Notes: generated by a model not told the origin, from the letters alone. Shown: positions 23,716-32,937, counted from the first letter of the stretch. The stretch: DNA of 64,000 nt from Candidatus Daviesbacteria bacterium (GCA_028687915.1 JAQTZF010000001.1:186001-250000); one strand, 5' to 3'. A program made the numbers and translations.

Positions 23716-25632
23716 ATGGCAAAAATAATAGGTATAGATCTTGGAACAACAAACAGCTGCGTTGCGGTGATGGAAGGTGGTAAACCTAAAGTCATCCACT
23801 CTGCCGAGGGAGAAAATACTATTCCTTCAGTGGTCAATCCTATTAAAAATAACGTAGGGAGAGTAGCAAAACGACAATCAATCGTAAATCCTAAAGAAAC
23901 TATCTTTTCCGTCAAACGTTTGATGGGAAGAAAATTTGATGATGCTGAGGTTCAACGGGATATTAAATGGCTTCCATACAATATTAAATCCGGTAAAAAC
24001 GGCATGGCTGTTGTTGATGTTGAAGGTCATGAATATACTCCTCAAGAAATTTCTGCTCAGATCTTACAAAAAATTAAAGCAGATGCTGAAAGTTATTTAG
24101 GGGAAAAAGTTACTGAGGCAGTAATTACAGTACCAGCATATTTTGATGATGCTCAAAGACAGGCTACTAAACAGGCAGGAGAAATTGCTGGTTTAAATGT
24201 TCAAAGAATTATTAACGAACCAACTGCTGCAGCGCTGGCATATGGTTTGGATAAACAAAACGCTCACACTATTGCAGTTTATGATCTTGGTGGAGGAACT
24301 TTTGATGTTTCTATTTTAGAACTTGGTGATGGGGTTTTTGAAGTTAAATCAACTAATGGCGATACTCATTTAGGAGGAGACGATTTTGATCAAAAAATTA
24401 TTGATCATATGGCAGATGAGTTCAAAAAAGAGCAGGGAATTGATCTAAAATCAGACAGACAGGCATTACAAAGACTCCGAGATGCAGCTGAAAAAGCCAA
24501 AATTGAACTTTCTTCTTCAACTGAAGCAGAAATTTCTATTCCTTTTGTAACAGCAGATGCTTCTGGTCCAAAACATTTGGAAATGAAATTATCCAGAGCA
24601 AAACTGGAAGATTTAGTAAAAGAGTTGGTTGATAAGAGCTTTGATGCTGTTAAAAATGCTCTGAAAGATGCCAAAGTGGATGCAAAATCTGTGGATGAAG
24701 TAATCTTGGTCGGAGGAATGACTAGGATGCCGTTGGTCCAAAAGGCAGTGCAGGACTTTTTCGGAAAAGAACCTCACAAAGGTATTAATCCGGATGAAGT
24801 AGTCGCTGTGGGAGCTGCTATTCAGGGAGGGGTTTTGGGTGGAGAAGTTAAAGATGTGTTGCTTTTGGATGTGACCCCACTAACTTTAGGAATTGAAACT
24901 TTGGGTGGAGTTAGAACTCCGTTAATAAATAGAAATTCAACCATTCCAACTTCAAAAACAGAAGTATTTTCAACTGCAGCTGATAATCAAACTCAGGTGG
25001 AAATCAATGTATTACAGGGGGAGCGAGAAATGGCAGCAGATAATAAAACATTGGGTAGGTTTGTGCTTGATGGTATTCCACCAGCACCTAGGGGTGTACC
25101 ACAAGTAGAAGTTACTTTTGATATTGATGCCAATGGTATCTTGAATGTTTCTGCCAAAGATAAAGCCACCGGAAAAGAGCAAAAAATAACCATTACTGGT
25201 TCAACAGGACTTTCTAAAGAAGATGCAGAGCGTATGGCTAAAGAAGCTGAAGCTCATGCAGAAGAAGATAAAAAGAAAAAAGAAGAAATTGAGGTTAAAA
25301 ATCAGGCTGATACTTTAATTTATACAACTCAAAGATCTATTAAAGATGCCGGGGATAAAATGCCTGTTGAAACTAAAGAAGATTTAGAAGGAAAAATTAA
25401 AGAATTGGAAGAAGCAGTAGCAAAAGGTGATAAAGATGAAATCAAGGCTAAATCAGAATCTTTATCAGAGGCCTTATCTAAATTTGGTCAGTCTCAATAT
25501 CAACAGCCAGGCGCTGAAGGTCAACCAGAACCGGAGATTAAGCCTGAAGAAGAAATTGGACCAAAAGAAGAAGATGGTAAAGCTGAGGCTGTTGAAGGAG
25601 AAGTGGTAGATGATGGCAGTACAAAAAGTTAA
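23716..25632 (+). CDS. dnaK: Chaperone DnaK (Hsp70)
   Basis: A 638-aa Hsp70. Signatures: IGIDLGTTNSCVAVMEGG at the N-terminus, YDLGGGTFDVSILELG and VILVGGMTRMPLVQ in the ATPase domain, then the interdomain linker DVLLLDVTPLTLGIET, the substrate-binding domain and a helical lid with a Glu/Pro-rich tail. An upstream in-frame ATG at 23662 lies inside grpE and is rejected. The gene is followed by a strong intrinsic terminator. Confidence 0.98.
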   Translation: MAKIIGIDLGTTNSCVAVMEGGKPKVIHSAEGENTIPSVVNPIKNNVGRVAKRQSIVNPKETIFSVKRLMGRKFDDAEVQRDIKWLPYNIKSGKNGMAVVDVEGHEYTPQEISAQILQKIKADAESYLGEKVTEAVITVPAYFDDAQRQATKQAGEIAGLNVQRIINEPTAAALAYGLDKQNAHTIAVYDLGGGTFDVSILELGDGVFEVKSTNGDTHLGGDDFDQKIIDHMADEFKKEQGIDLKSDRQALQRLRDAAEKAKIELSSSTEAEISIPFVTADASGPKHLEMKLSRAKLEDLVKELVDKSFDAVKNALKDAKVDAKSVDEVILVGGMTRMPLVQKAVQDFFGKEPHKGINPDEVVAVGAAIQGGVLGGEVKDVLLLDVTPLTLGIETLGGVRTPLINRNSTIPTSKTEVFSTAADNQTQVEINVLQGEREMAADNKTLGRFVLDGIPPAPRGVPQVEVTFDIDANGILNVSAKDKATGKEQKITITGSTGLSKEDAERMAKEAEAHAEEDKKKKEEIEVKNQADTLIYTTQRSIKDAGDKMPVETKEDLEGKIKELEEAVAKGDKDEIKAKSESLSEALSKFGQSQYQQPGAEGQPEPEIKPEEEIGPKEEDGKAEAVEGEVVDDGSTKS

Positions 25633-25659
25633 CCAAATTTCTCAGTGAAAGGTTGGTTT

Positions 25660-25683
25660 AGCCTCGGGAAACCGGGGCTTTTT
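25660..25683 (+). terminator. Intrinsic terminator after dnaK
   Basis: An 8-bp stem (AGCCTCGG / CCGGGGCT, one T-G wobble) closed by a GAAA tetraloop and followed by five T. It ends hrcA-grpE-dnaK transcription. The next gene starts only 5 bases later, so read-through or a separate promoter is needed for the RsmC-like and dnaJ genes. Confidence 0.9.
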
Positions 25684-25687
25684 AATT

Positions 25688-26239
25688 ATGAATAAACTAA
25701 ATACTATAAATTTAAAAGGCTTTGACATTCAGTTTCAGACTCAGCCTGGAGTTTTTTCAAAAGCAGGTTTAGACGATGGAACAAGATTACTAATTGATAA
25801 TTTAGAGATTGAGGATGGAAGTTTATTGGCAGATTTAGGAAGTGGTACCGGTATTTTAGGTATTACTTGTGCTTTACTTAATCCACATGGGCATGTTCAT
25901 TTACTTGATGATCATGTAAGGTCAGCAAAATTAACAAAACAAAATATTGAGATTAATAAACTAAGAAATGCAGAAGGCTATTTAAGCGATCTTTTTAGTG
26001 AAGTAGATAATCGAACCTATCATCAAATTTTTTCTAATCCTCCAGCTCAGATGGGCAATGATTTTCTGGAAGAAGTTACCACTCAGTCCTTTAAACATTT
26101 GAAAGAGAATGGAATATTATGGTTTGTGGTGCCTCATCATCTTAAAAATGTGATAGAAAAGTTGTTTCAAAATGTTTTTGGAAACTGTACAATTGTGGCG
26201 CACGGCAAAGAACATATTGTTCTGAAAGCAAAAAAATAA
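25688..26239 (+). CDS. RsmC-like N2-guanine RNA methyltransferase
   Basis: A 183-aa class I methyltransferase. SAM motif I LADLGSGTGILGI is near residue 47, and the catalytic SNPPAQ tetrad region is near 117, as in RsmC/RlmG-type small methyltransferases that form m2G in rRNA. The N-terminal duplicate domain of E. coli RsmC is absent. It sits between dnaK and dnaJ, 1 base before the dnaJ start, so it is probably cotranscribed with dnaJ. The target RNA is unknown. Confidence 0.85.
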   Translation: MNKLNTINLKGFDIQFQTQPGVFSKAGLDDGTRLLIDNLEIEDGSLLADLGSGTGILGITCALLNPHGHVHLLDDHVRSAKLTKQNIEINKLRNAEGYLSDLFSEVDNRTYHQIFSNPPAQMGNDFLEEVTTQSFKHLKENGILWFVVPHHLKNVIEKLFQNVFGNCTIVAHGKEHIVLKAKK

Positions 26240-26240
26240 C

Positions 26241-27155
26241 ATGGCTACCAAAAGAGATTTTTATGAAGTATTAGGCTTAAAAAAGAATGCGAGTGAGGCA
26301 GAGATTAAATCTGCTTATCGAAAGTTGGCCAGAGCCCATCACCCTGATGTGGATAAAACTGCAGGAGCAGAAGCCAGATTTAAAGAAATTTCAGAAGCCT
26401 ATCAGGTATTATCTGATCCACAGAAAAAAAGTACATATGATCAGTTTGGCTCGGCTGCTTTTGAACCTGGTGCAGGTGGAGGTCCTGGGGGATTTGGGGG
26501 TGGTGCTCAGGGTAATCCTTTTGGTGGGTTTTATTATGATTTTTCATCAGGAAATAGATCATCACAAGGTCAGGATTTTGGTGGATTTGAAGATCCCTTT
26601 TCTCTTTTTGAACAAATCTTTGGTATGGGAAATATGGGAGGATTTAGTGGAAGAGCACAAAGACAAAATCCTACATATCAATTGGAAATTGATTTTGAAG
26701 ATGCTGTCAATGGAGGTACTAAACATGTTCAAATTCCGGCTGAGAATGGTCATAAAAGAGAGCTAACCATTAAGATTCCACCTGGAGTAGATAATGGAAC
26801 TAGAATGAGGTTTGAGGATGTGGATATTATTTTTAGATTACGTCGTCATCCGGACTTTTTAAGAGAAGGCTCAGACATTTTTTCTGACATTTTATTAAAC
26901 ATTCCACAACTAGTTTTGGGGGATGTAGTGGAGGTAAAAACTGTTTGGGGTAAGGTTAAATTAAAGGTTCCAGCTGGCACAGAACCCGGAGCTTTAATTA
27001 GAATTAAAGGCCAGGGAATGCCTAATTTAAGGGGAAGTGGTCGAGGAGATCATTTTGTCAGGGTAAAGTTAGAAGTTCCAAAAAAGCTAACAACAGAAGA
27101 AAAAGATTTATATGAGAAGCTTCTTAAACTAAAACCCAAAAAGAATTGGTTTTAA
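26241..27155 (+). CDS. dnaJ: DnaJ/CbpA-type co-chaperone without zinc finger
   Basis: 304 aa. The J domain (1-70) carries the HPD motif (ARAHHPDVD). A Gly/Phe-rich stretch (GGGPGGFGGGAQGNPFGGF) follows, then two beta-sandwich C-terminal domains (QLEIDFEDAVNGGTKHVQIP onward). The four CxxCxGxG zinc repeats of type I DnaJ are missing, making this a type II/CbpA-like protein, yet it occupies the dnaJ place after dnaK. It delivers clients to DnaK and stimulates its ATPase. Confidence 0.93.
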   Translation: MATKRDFYEVLGLKKNASEAEIKSAYRKLARAHHPDVDKTAGAEARFKEISEAYQVLSDPQKKSTYDQFGSAAFEPGAGGGPGGFGGGAQGNPFGGFYYDFSSGNRSSQGQDFGGFEDPFSLFEQIFGMGNMGGFSGRAQRQNPTYQLEIDFEDAVNGGTKHVQIPAENGHKRELTIKIPPGVDNGTRMRFEDVDIIFRLRRHPDFLREGSDIFSDILLNIPQLVLGDVVEVKTVWGKVKLKVPAGTEPGALIRIKGQGMPNLRGSGRGDHFVRVKLEVPKKLTTEEKDLYEKLLKLKPKKNWF

Positions 27156-29663
27156 CTAAATATTTAATCTTTTTAATAATATTTTCTTTCCTGCTTCAGT
27201 AATTACAATATAAGCCAAAGAGAGGCAAAACAGGAAAAGGAAGAAGATAGGGTGTAGGGGAGCAAAACCTAAGGATGAGGCAAGGGGTGAATAAGGTAGG
27301 TATATACTAAAAACCGTAATCAAAAAGCATGTTCCAAGTAGCCAGCCACCTGGTTTACTTTTATAAAAAGGTACTCTATTAGTTCTAATAACAAACACCA
27401 CAATCATTTCTGAAATCATAAATTCCAGAAAAATACCAGTTTGAAAGTGTTGAGGGGTAGCATGAAGAACAGTTCCTAAAAATAAGAAAGTAATTCCCAC
27501 AAATAAAGCACTTAATACCCCAAAAAAGATCATGTAGTTTTTAATAAAACCTAAATCCCAATGTTTTGGTTTAATAACTGATTCAGGATCAACATTATCT
27601 GAAGTAATCGTCATCTGAGAGATATCATATAAAGTATCCTGCAGTAATAGCTGGGAAGGAGTAATTGGTAAAAAGGGCATAAAAAATGAAGCCCCCGCTA
27701 GTGAGATCATTTCTCCAAAATTAGAACCTGTATAAGTAAGAATATATTTCATAGTATTACTAAAGACTTTTCTGCCTTCAGCAATTCCATTAAGGACAGT
27801 TTTTAAGTCTTTGCAGAGCAAGACTACCTGGGCAGTATCTTTGGCTACGTCAATTGCAGAATTTACACAAATCCCCACATCAGCACTATGAAGTGCTAAA
27901 ACATCATTTATTCCATCTCCCATAAAACCCACAGAATGTCCCATTTTTTGTAATGTTTGAATAATTTTTAGTTTTTGCTCAGGAGTAACCCGACAAAAAA
28001 CAGTTGTTTTACTGGTAAGATTTTTGAATTCTGCCTCGCTTAGAGTGTCAATTGCTTCACCCTGGATTATTTTACCCACATCCAGACCAATGTCTTTACA
28101 GATTTTGGCAGATACTAATTCATTGTCCCCAGTCAGAATTATAATTTGAACATTTAAGTTCTGAAGTTGATCCAGTGCTTCTTTAGCGCTAGTTTTAGCA
28201 GGGTCAGAAAAAGTAATAAATCCCTCAAAATCAAGATGATCTACATCATCAAAACTATATTCTTTTTTGTTATTTATTTTTTTAGAGGCAATGGCGATAA
28301 CGTTATATCCTAAAGAGCTTAAATTTTCATATTTTTTTTGTAAAGTTTGATGTGAACCAACTAAATTAAAAATTACTTCAGGAGCTCCTTTGGCAATTAA
28401 AGTTCTGGTTCCACCTTCTTCAATAACTGTAAACATGAGCCTTTTTGAATAATCAAAAGGTTCTTCAAATACTTTGTTTGCTTTAATAACTAATTTAGCA
28501 TGATTAGTTTGTACATATTCCCAAAGGGCAGTGTCATATGGTGTGCCTATAATTTTATGGTGTACTAAGGCAGTATTACAAATTAATCCAAGACGTAAAA
28601 CATTCTCATCCTTCATGCCTTTAACATTAAGATAGTCTGCTACAGTAATTTTTCCTTCAGTAAGAGTACCTGTTTTATCAGTACAAAGTATGTCGATATT
28701 ACCCAGATTTTCAATGGCAATTAATTGTTTAACTAAAACCTCTTTTTTGGCGAGTTTATCAGCACCATGGGCGAGTGCAACAGTGACTAATACCGGCAAT
28801 AATTCAGGAGTCAAACCAACAGCAATAGCCAGGGAAAAGAGAACTGCATCCAATAAATTTTTCCCTAATATTACATTGGCAGTAAAGCTGGTAAGAGAAG
28901 TGATAATCATTATCCAGGTTAATAATCCTCCATATTTGGCCAGGCCTTTTTGAAATGAGGTTTCTGGTTTAACATAAGATGTATCTGTGGCTATTTTGCC
29001 AAATTCACTATTTTTACCAACTGCAATAACCACCCCTCTGCTTGATCCAGCCCGTACTGTTGTTCCCATGAAGGCAATATTAGTCATGTTAGTTTGGTTT
29101 AAGTGATTGGATGCAAGTGGATTTTCCTGCTTTTCAACAGGGATACTTTCACCAGTAAGTGTTGATTCATCTATTTCTAAGTTTGCAGTGAAAATTAGCC
29201 TTAAATCAGCGGGTACAATACTACCAGGTGCAAGTAAAACAATATCACCCACTGTAATTTGATCATTTGGTATATCCATTTTTTCCCCTTTTCTAATGAC
29301 TAAGGCACTAAGGGAAACTTTTTTTAGAAGTTTAACAATGGCACGGGCAGCAAAATATTCATTCCAAAAGCCCAATATAATGCTGGCTAAAATAATGCCA
29401 AAAATATAATAAGAACTTACCTTTTCACCCAAAAGTAGGGCAATGATAGTGGTGGCAGTTAATATAATAATTAAAGGGTTACTGGTTAGTTGGCGGAGTA
29501 AAATCTGTAATGGATTTAAAGAATGGTTTCTTATTGTATTGAGTCCCCATTGTTTATGTCCTTTGGTTACTTCTTCCGGACTTAATCCATCTTCACTGGT
29601 TTGGAAACTTTCAAAAACCTCTTCTTTCGTAAGCTGCCAGGGTTGCTGTGGTGATTTGGGCAT
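27156..29663 (-). CDS. mgtA: MgtA-type P-type ATPase (magnesium importer)
   Basis: 835 aa, with about ten membrane helices in the 2+2+6 layout of P-type ATPases. Phosphorylation motif CTDKTGTLTEG, actuator TLTGESIPVEK, hinge GDGINDVLALHSADVGI. The segment LYDISQMTITSDNVDPE and the SNFGEMISL helix match the P3B (MgtA/MgtB) subgroup, which imports magnesium. An ATG at 29684 would add seven residues; a CATAAT box 6 bases before 29663 favours the shorter start. It lies end-to-end with dnaJ (convergent). Confidence 0.92.
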   Translation of the reverse strand: MPKSPQQPWQLTKEEVFESFQTSEDGLSPEEVTKGHKQWGLNTIRNHSLNPLQILLRQLTSNPLIIILTATTIIALLLGEKVSSYYIFGIILASIILGFWNEYFAARAIVKLLKKVSLSALVIRKGEKMDIPNDQITVGDIVLLAPGSIVPADLRLIFTANLEIDESTLTGESIPVEKQENPLASNHLNQTNMTNIAFMGTTVRAGSSRGVVIAVGKNSEFGKIATDTSYVKPETSFQKGLAKYGGLLTWIMIITSLTSFTANVILGKNLLDAVLFSLAIAVGLTPELLPVLVTVALAHGADKLAKKEVLVKQLIAIENLGNIDILCTDKTGTLTEGKITVADYLNVKGMKDENVLRLGLICNTALVHHKIIGTPYDTALWEYVQTNHAKLVIKANKVFEEPFDYSKRLMFTVIEEGGTRTLIAKGAPEVIFNLVGSHQTLQKKYENLSSLGYNVIAIASKKINNKKEYSFDDVDHLDFEGFITFSDPAKTSAKEALDQLQNLNVQIIILTGDNELVSAKICKDIGLDVGKIIQGEAIDTLSEAEFKNLTSKTTVFCRVTPEQKLKIIQTLQKMGHSVGFMGDGINDVLALHSADVGICVNSAIDVAKDTAQVVLLCKDLKTVLNGIAEGRKVFSNTMKYILTYTGSNFGEMISLAGASFFMPFLPITPSQLLLQDTLYDISQMTITSDNVDPESVIKPKHWDLGFIKNYMIFFGVLSALFVGITFLFLGTVLHATPQHFQTGIFLEFMISEMIVVFVIRTNRVPFYKSKPGGWLLGTCFLITVFSIYLPYSPLASSLGFAPLHPIFFLFLFCLSLAYIVITEAGKKILLKRLNI

Positions 29664-29723
29664 AACATAATTATGCCATAACATATTCTTCTTTTTTATA
29701 CTCTATTAACCCTAGCCTCATTC

Positions 29724-29752
29724 TTGACTTAATAAAGCAGAAAGACTAAAAT
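29724..29752 (+). promoter_or_regulatory. nusA promoter
   Basis: TTGACT (29724-29729), 17-base spacer, TAAAAT (29747-29752). Start predicted near 29759, about 54 bases before the nusA ATG. The transcript passes through the terminator hairpin at 29780. Confidence 0.65.
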
Positions 29753-29779
29753 GACTGTGTTAATAGATAAGGACTTATG

Positions 29780-29805
29780 AAGGTGGGCCTGGTCCCGCCT
29801 TTTTT
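29780..29805 (+). terminator. Terminator-like hairpin in nusA leader (putative attenuator)
   Basis: An 8-bp stem (AAGGTGGG / CCCGCCTT, one T-G wobble) with a 6-base loop and a run of six T (29800-29805). It lies between the nusA promoter and the nusA start, so it would stop transcription before the gene. It overlaps an in-frame ATG at 29777, which is why that start is not used for the gene call. Confidence 0.75.
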
Positions 29806-29812
29806 AGAAAAT

Positions 29813-31048
29813 ATGGCAATACAAGCTAGAACAGAATTTGCAGCAGCATTAAATCAATTAGCCTCTGAAAAAGGGGTGGATGTTAACGTGGTAATTGAAG
29901 CTATTCAACAAGCTGCTTTAGCAGCTTATAGGAAAGAATTATCCTTAGAAGGCACAGAAATTCCAGAAGATTTTGAGGATTTTACAGCTGAAATTGATCC
30001 TGCAAGCGGTGAAATTTCCATTATGAAAGGTTCAGAAAACATTACCCCTCCTGGTTTTGCCAGAATTGCTGCTCAAACAGCTAAACAGGTAATTTTACAA
30101 AGACTACATGAAGCAGAAAAAGATGCTATTTCTGATGAATATGAGAAAAAAGTAGGCACAATTATTTCCGGAACTATTCAAAGACAAGAAGGAAACACTT
30201 ATTTTGTTGATTTAGGCAGAGCTGAAGGTATTTTCCCAATTTCTGAACAAACCAGAGATGAATATTATCACCAAGGTCAGAGAATGAAATTCCTGATTAA
30301 GGAAATCAGAGAAGGCAGACATGGACCAGAAGTTGTTTTGAGCAGATCTGATGTTAATTTAGTTAAAGGCCTATTTGCTTTAGAAGTACCAGAAGTACAA
30401 ACAGGTTCTGTAGTTATTAAAGATGTAGCCCGTGAAGCTGGTTCCAGAACCAAGATTTCAGCTGTTTCTACCCAAGAAGGTGTTGATCCAGTTGGTTCTT
30501 TAGTTGGTCAAAAAGGAGTTCGGGTTCAGGCTGTTATGAATGAGCTTGGAGAAGAACGAATTGATATTATTTCCTATTCAGAAGATCCTGTTAAATATAT
30601 TGCTTCAGCTTTGTCACCTGCTAAAGAAGTAACAGTCAGAATCGAAGAAAATGAAGGTGAAAAATTAGCTAAAGTAAAAGTTCCAAATACTCAATTATCA
30701 TTGGCAATTGGAAAAGGTGGTCAAAATGTAAGATTGGCTGCAAGACTCACAGGCTGGAAAATTGATATTGAAGGTCTGGAAGATTTAAGAGAGCAAAGAG
30801 AAGCTGAAGTAGAAAAGTTAAAAGCTGAAAAAGCAGCAGAGCCTAGTGAAGAAGAAAAAGCTGAAAATCGTGAAGAGGTAGTTGAGGCTGTGGAAGAAGA
30901 AATTGATAAAGCTGTAGAAGAAGAGTCTTTGGATAATGCAACAGAACCAGAACCAACTGCAGAAGAAGCAGCTCCCGCTGCTGCTCAAGCTGAAAACGAT
31001 ATTGAAGAAGCCGATCAGGCTAAGCCTAAAGAAGAAAAATCAGAATAA
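29813..31048 (+). CDS. nusA: Transcription termination/antitermination factor NusA
   Basis: 411 aa from ATG 29813. Order: N-terminal RNA-polymerase-binding domain (about 1-120), S1 domain (about 120-190, TIISGTIQRQEGNTYFVDLG), KH1 (VGSLVGQKGVRVQAVMNELG), KH2 (LSLAIGKGGQNVRLAARLTG), then a Glu-rich disordered tail. The usual upstream rimP is absent. ATG 29777 would add 12 residues encoded by the terminator hairpin (VGLVPPFLEN), which do not belong to NusA. It is followed by a terminator. Confidence 0.95.
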   Translation: MAIQARTEFAAALNQLASEKGVDVNVVIEAIQQAALAAYRKELSLEGTEIPEDFEDFTAEIDPASGEISIMKGSENITPPGFARIAAQTAKQVILQRLHEAEKDAISDEYEKKVGTIISGTIQRQEGNTYFVDLGRAEGIFPISEQTRDEYYHQGQRMKFLIKEIREGRHGPEVVLSRSDVNLVKGLFALEVPEVQTGSVVIKDVAREAGSRTKISAVSTQEGVDPVGSLVGQKGVRVQAVMNELGEERIDIISYSEDPVKYIASALSPAKEVTVRIEENEGEKLAKVKVPNTQLSLAIGKGGQNVRLAARLTGWKIDIEGLEDLREQREAEVEKLKAEKAAEPSEEEKAENREEVVEAVEEEIDKAVEEESLDNATEPEPTAEEAAPAAAQAENDIEEADQAKPKEEKSE

Positions 31049-31093
31049 TGAATAAAGTTTAACTTTTAATTCACATTCTTAATCTTCGAAGGG

Positions 31094-31117
31094 CCGCCTC
31101 AAATCAGGCGGTTTTTT
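31094..31117 (+). terminator. Intrinsic terminator after nusA
   Basis: A 6-bp GC-rich stem (CCGCCT / AGGCGG) with loop CAAATC and six T. It separates nusA from infB, which are cotranscribed in many other bacteria. Confidence 0.9.
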
Positions 31118-31118
31118 A

Positions 31119-31165
31119 TAACTACGAAAGTAGTTACAAGACTCTGACAGTGTAAACTGGCAGAG
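31119..31165 (+). promoter_or_regulatory. Tandem hairpins in infB leader
   Basis: Hairpin 1 (31119-31136): TAACTAC / GTAGTTA with a GAAA tetraloop. Hairpin 2 (31142-31165): CTCTG, one base, CAGT, loop GTAA, ACTG, one base, CAGAG. They lie between the nusA terminator and the infB Shine-Dalgarno. Function unknown; they may control read-through, RNA stability or initiation. Confidence 0.55.
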
Positions 31166-31189
31166 GAATTATTTTTAAAGGAGAAAAAT

Positions 31190-32644
31190 ATGTCAGAACA
31201 ATTAAGACCACCAGTAGTAACAATTTTAGGCCATGTTGATCATGGAAAAACTACCCTGCTCGATTATATCCGCAAAACCAGAGTAGCAGCTGGAGAACAC
31301 GGTGGAATTACCCAGGCTATTGGTGCTTATCAGGTGGAAGCTGAAGGGAAACTAATTACTTTTATTGATACCCCAGGGCATGCTGCTTTTGAAAAAATGA
31401 GATCCAGAGGAGCGGAAGCTGCTGATATTTCAGTGCTTGTGGTGGCAGCAGATGATGGAATAATGCCACAAACAATAGAAGCTATTAAACATATCCAAAA
31501 AGCACTTACCCCTATGATTGTGGCTGTTAATAAGGTTGATTTATCAGGACTTGATATTAAAGCCACTGTAGAAAAGATTAAAAGACAACTTTCTGATCAA
31601 AAAGTATTGGTGGAAGAATATGGGGGAGATGTACCAATTGTACAAATTTCTGCCAAAACAGGGGCAGGTGTGCCTGAACTTTTGGAAACCATTAATTTAG
31701 TAGCAGAAATGAATGAATTTAAGAGTGATCCAGAAAAACCAGCCACTGGTGTAATTCTGGAAGCTAATTTGGATAAATCCAAAGGGTCTGTAGCTACAGT
31801 ATTAGTTAGAAACGGATCTTTAAAGAAAGGTGATGTAATAAAAGCCGGAAATTCCAGTGGAAAAGTTAGGGGAATGTTTAATTTTGCAGGAAAACCTTTA
31901 GATGTAGCCCTACCTTCTACTCCGGTTGAAGTTTTAGGCTTTGAAACAGTGCCAGCAGTAGGTTCACGGGTTAATGAGGCAGAGGAAGAAAAAGAAGAAG
32001 CTAAACGTAAGTTTTCCAGCCTTGTTGATAAATTAAAAAATAACCAGGAAGAATTATTAACTGTGGTAATTAAAGCTGATAAACAAGGATCAGTAGAAGC
32101 TGTCAGAGATATTTTGGAAAAATTAAATCTAGAAAAAGAACATTTGAGAATTATTTCAGCTGGAACAGGTGATATTACAGATTCAGATGTGGAAATGGCC
32201 CAGGGAGCTAAGGGGATTGTAATTGGATTTAATGTGAAAGTAGTACCAACTGCACAAAGAATAGCTGATCAGGAAAGAATCTTAATCAGACTTTATAACA
32301 TTATTTATGAATTAGCAGATGAGATGGAAGATGTGGTAGAAACAATGTTAAAGCCAGGAGTGGTGGAAGAAGTTTTTGGCAGGGCTCAAATTATTGCAGA
32401 ATTTCCTTATGGAAAGGATGAAAAAATTGCAGGATGTAAAGTGGTTGAAGGAGTAATTTCCAAGGGTCCAAAAATCAGGATTGTTAGAAAAGATGAAGTT
32501 GTTTATGAGGGTAAATTAAAATCAATTAAAAAGGTTAAAGATGAAGTACCAAAAGTAGAAAAAGGAACAGAATGTGGCATGATGTTTGATCCCATCTTTG
32601 ATTTTCAAATTGGAGACATTATCGAATCTTTCAGAGTTTACTGA
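31190..32644 (+). CDS. infB: Translation initiation factor IF-2, short form
   Basis: A 484-aa GTPase that places fMet-tRNA on the 30S subunit. GHVDHGKTT (14-22), DTPGHAAF and NKVD form the G domain; domains II, III and C2 (ending GMMFDPIFDFQIGDIIESF) follow. The N-terminal region found in most bacteria (E. coli IF2 is 890 aa) is absent, and the protein starts at the G domain. A strong Shine-Dalgarno AAAGGAG lies 6 bases before the ATG. Confidence 0.96.
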   Translation: MSEQLRPPVVTILGHVDHGKTTLLDYIRKTRVAAGEHGGITQAIGAYQVEAEGKLITFIDTPGHAAFEKMRSRGAEAADISVLVVAADDGIMPQTIEAIKHIQKALTPMIVAVNKVDLSGLDIKATVEKIKRQLSDQKVLVEEYGGDVPIVQISAKTGAGVPELLETINLVAEMNEFKSDPEKPATGVILEANLDKSKGSVATVLVRNGSLKKGDVIKAGNSSGKVRGMFNFAGKPLDVALPSTPVEVLGFETVPAVGSRVNEAEEEKEEAKRKFSSLVDKLKNNQEELLTVVIKADKQGSVEAVRDILEKLNLEKEHLRIISAGTGDITDSDVEMAQGAKGIVIGFNVKVVPTAQRIADQERILIRLYNIIYELADEMEDVVETMLKPGVVEEVFGRAQIIAEFPYGKDEKIAGCKVVEGVISKGPKIRIVRKDEVVYEGKLKSIKKVKDEVPKVEKGTECGMMFDPIFDFQIGDIIESFRVY

Positions 32645-32679
32645 ACTTCTAATTCAAAACAAGTAATAAATTTTACTAT

Positions 32680-32937
32680 TTAAGAAAAGCTCTTTACAAT
32701 ATAAACAGCTATTTTGTAACAGGCAGATGAGAAATCTGGATTGTTTCCATAGAACATTCTGGCTCTTCTATGAGCAATCATTGCTTCTTTTGTTTTGCCT
32801 TGAGCTTCAAATTTATTTGCAAGCCCGCAATATATTGTTTGTAAAGACCAAGCAGTTGCTTCGGCTGGTGTTAAATCTGCCAAATTTCCATTTGACCGCA
32901 GTCCTTCACTGATCTCCATTACTCGTTCCTTAATCAT
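32680..32937 (-). CDS. Small hypothetical helical protein, 85 aa
   Basis: No family recognised. The middle (EATAWSLQTIYCGLANKFEA followed by QGKTKEAMIAHRRARMFYG) has a helix-turn-helix repeat character like a single TPR unit. It lies on the strand opposite to the flanking genes inside the nusA-infB to rpsO-pnp stretch. A good TTTACT-17-TACTAT promoter 10 bases upstream supports expression. Confidence 0.6.
   Translation of the reverse strand: MIKERVMEISEGLRSNGNLADLTPAEATAWSLQTIYCGLANKFEAQGKTKEAMIAHRRARMFYGNNPDFSSACYKIAVYIVKSFS

Noticed and set aside
24405..24674. Antisense frame inside dnaK
   Set aside because: A shadow of the conserved dnaK coding strand; no independent support.
29777..29812. 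Earlier ATG for nusA at 29777
   Set aside because: The added 12 codons are the terminator hairpin itself and do not resemble NusA; ATG 29813 matches the conserved N-terminus.
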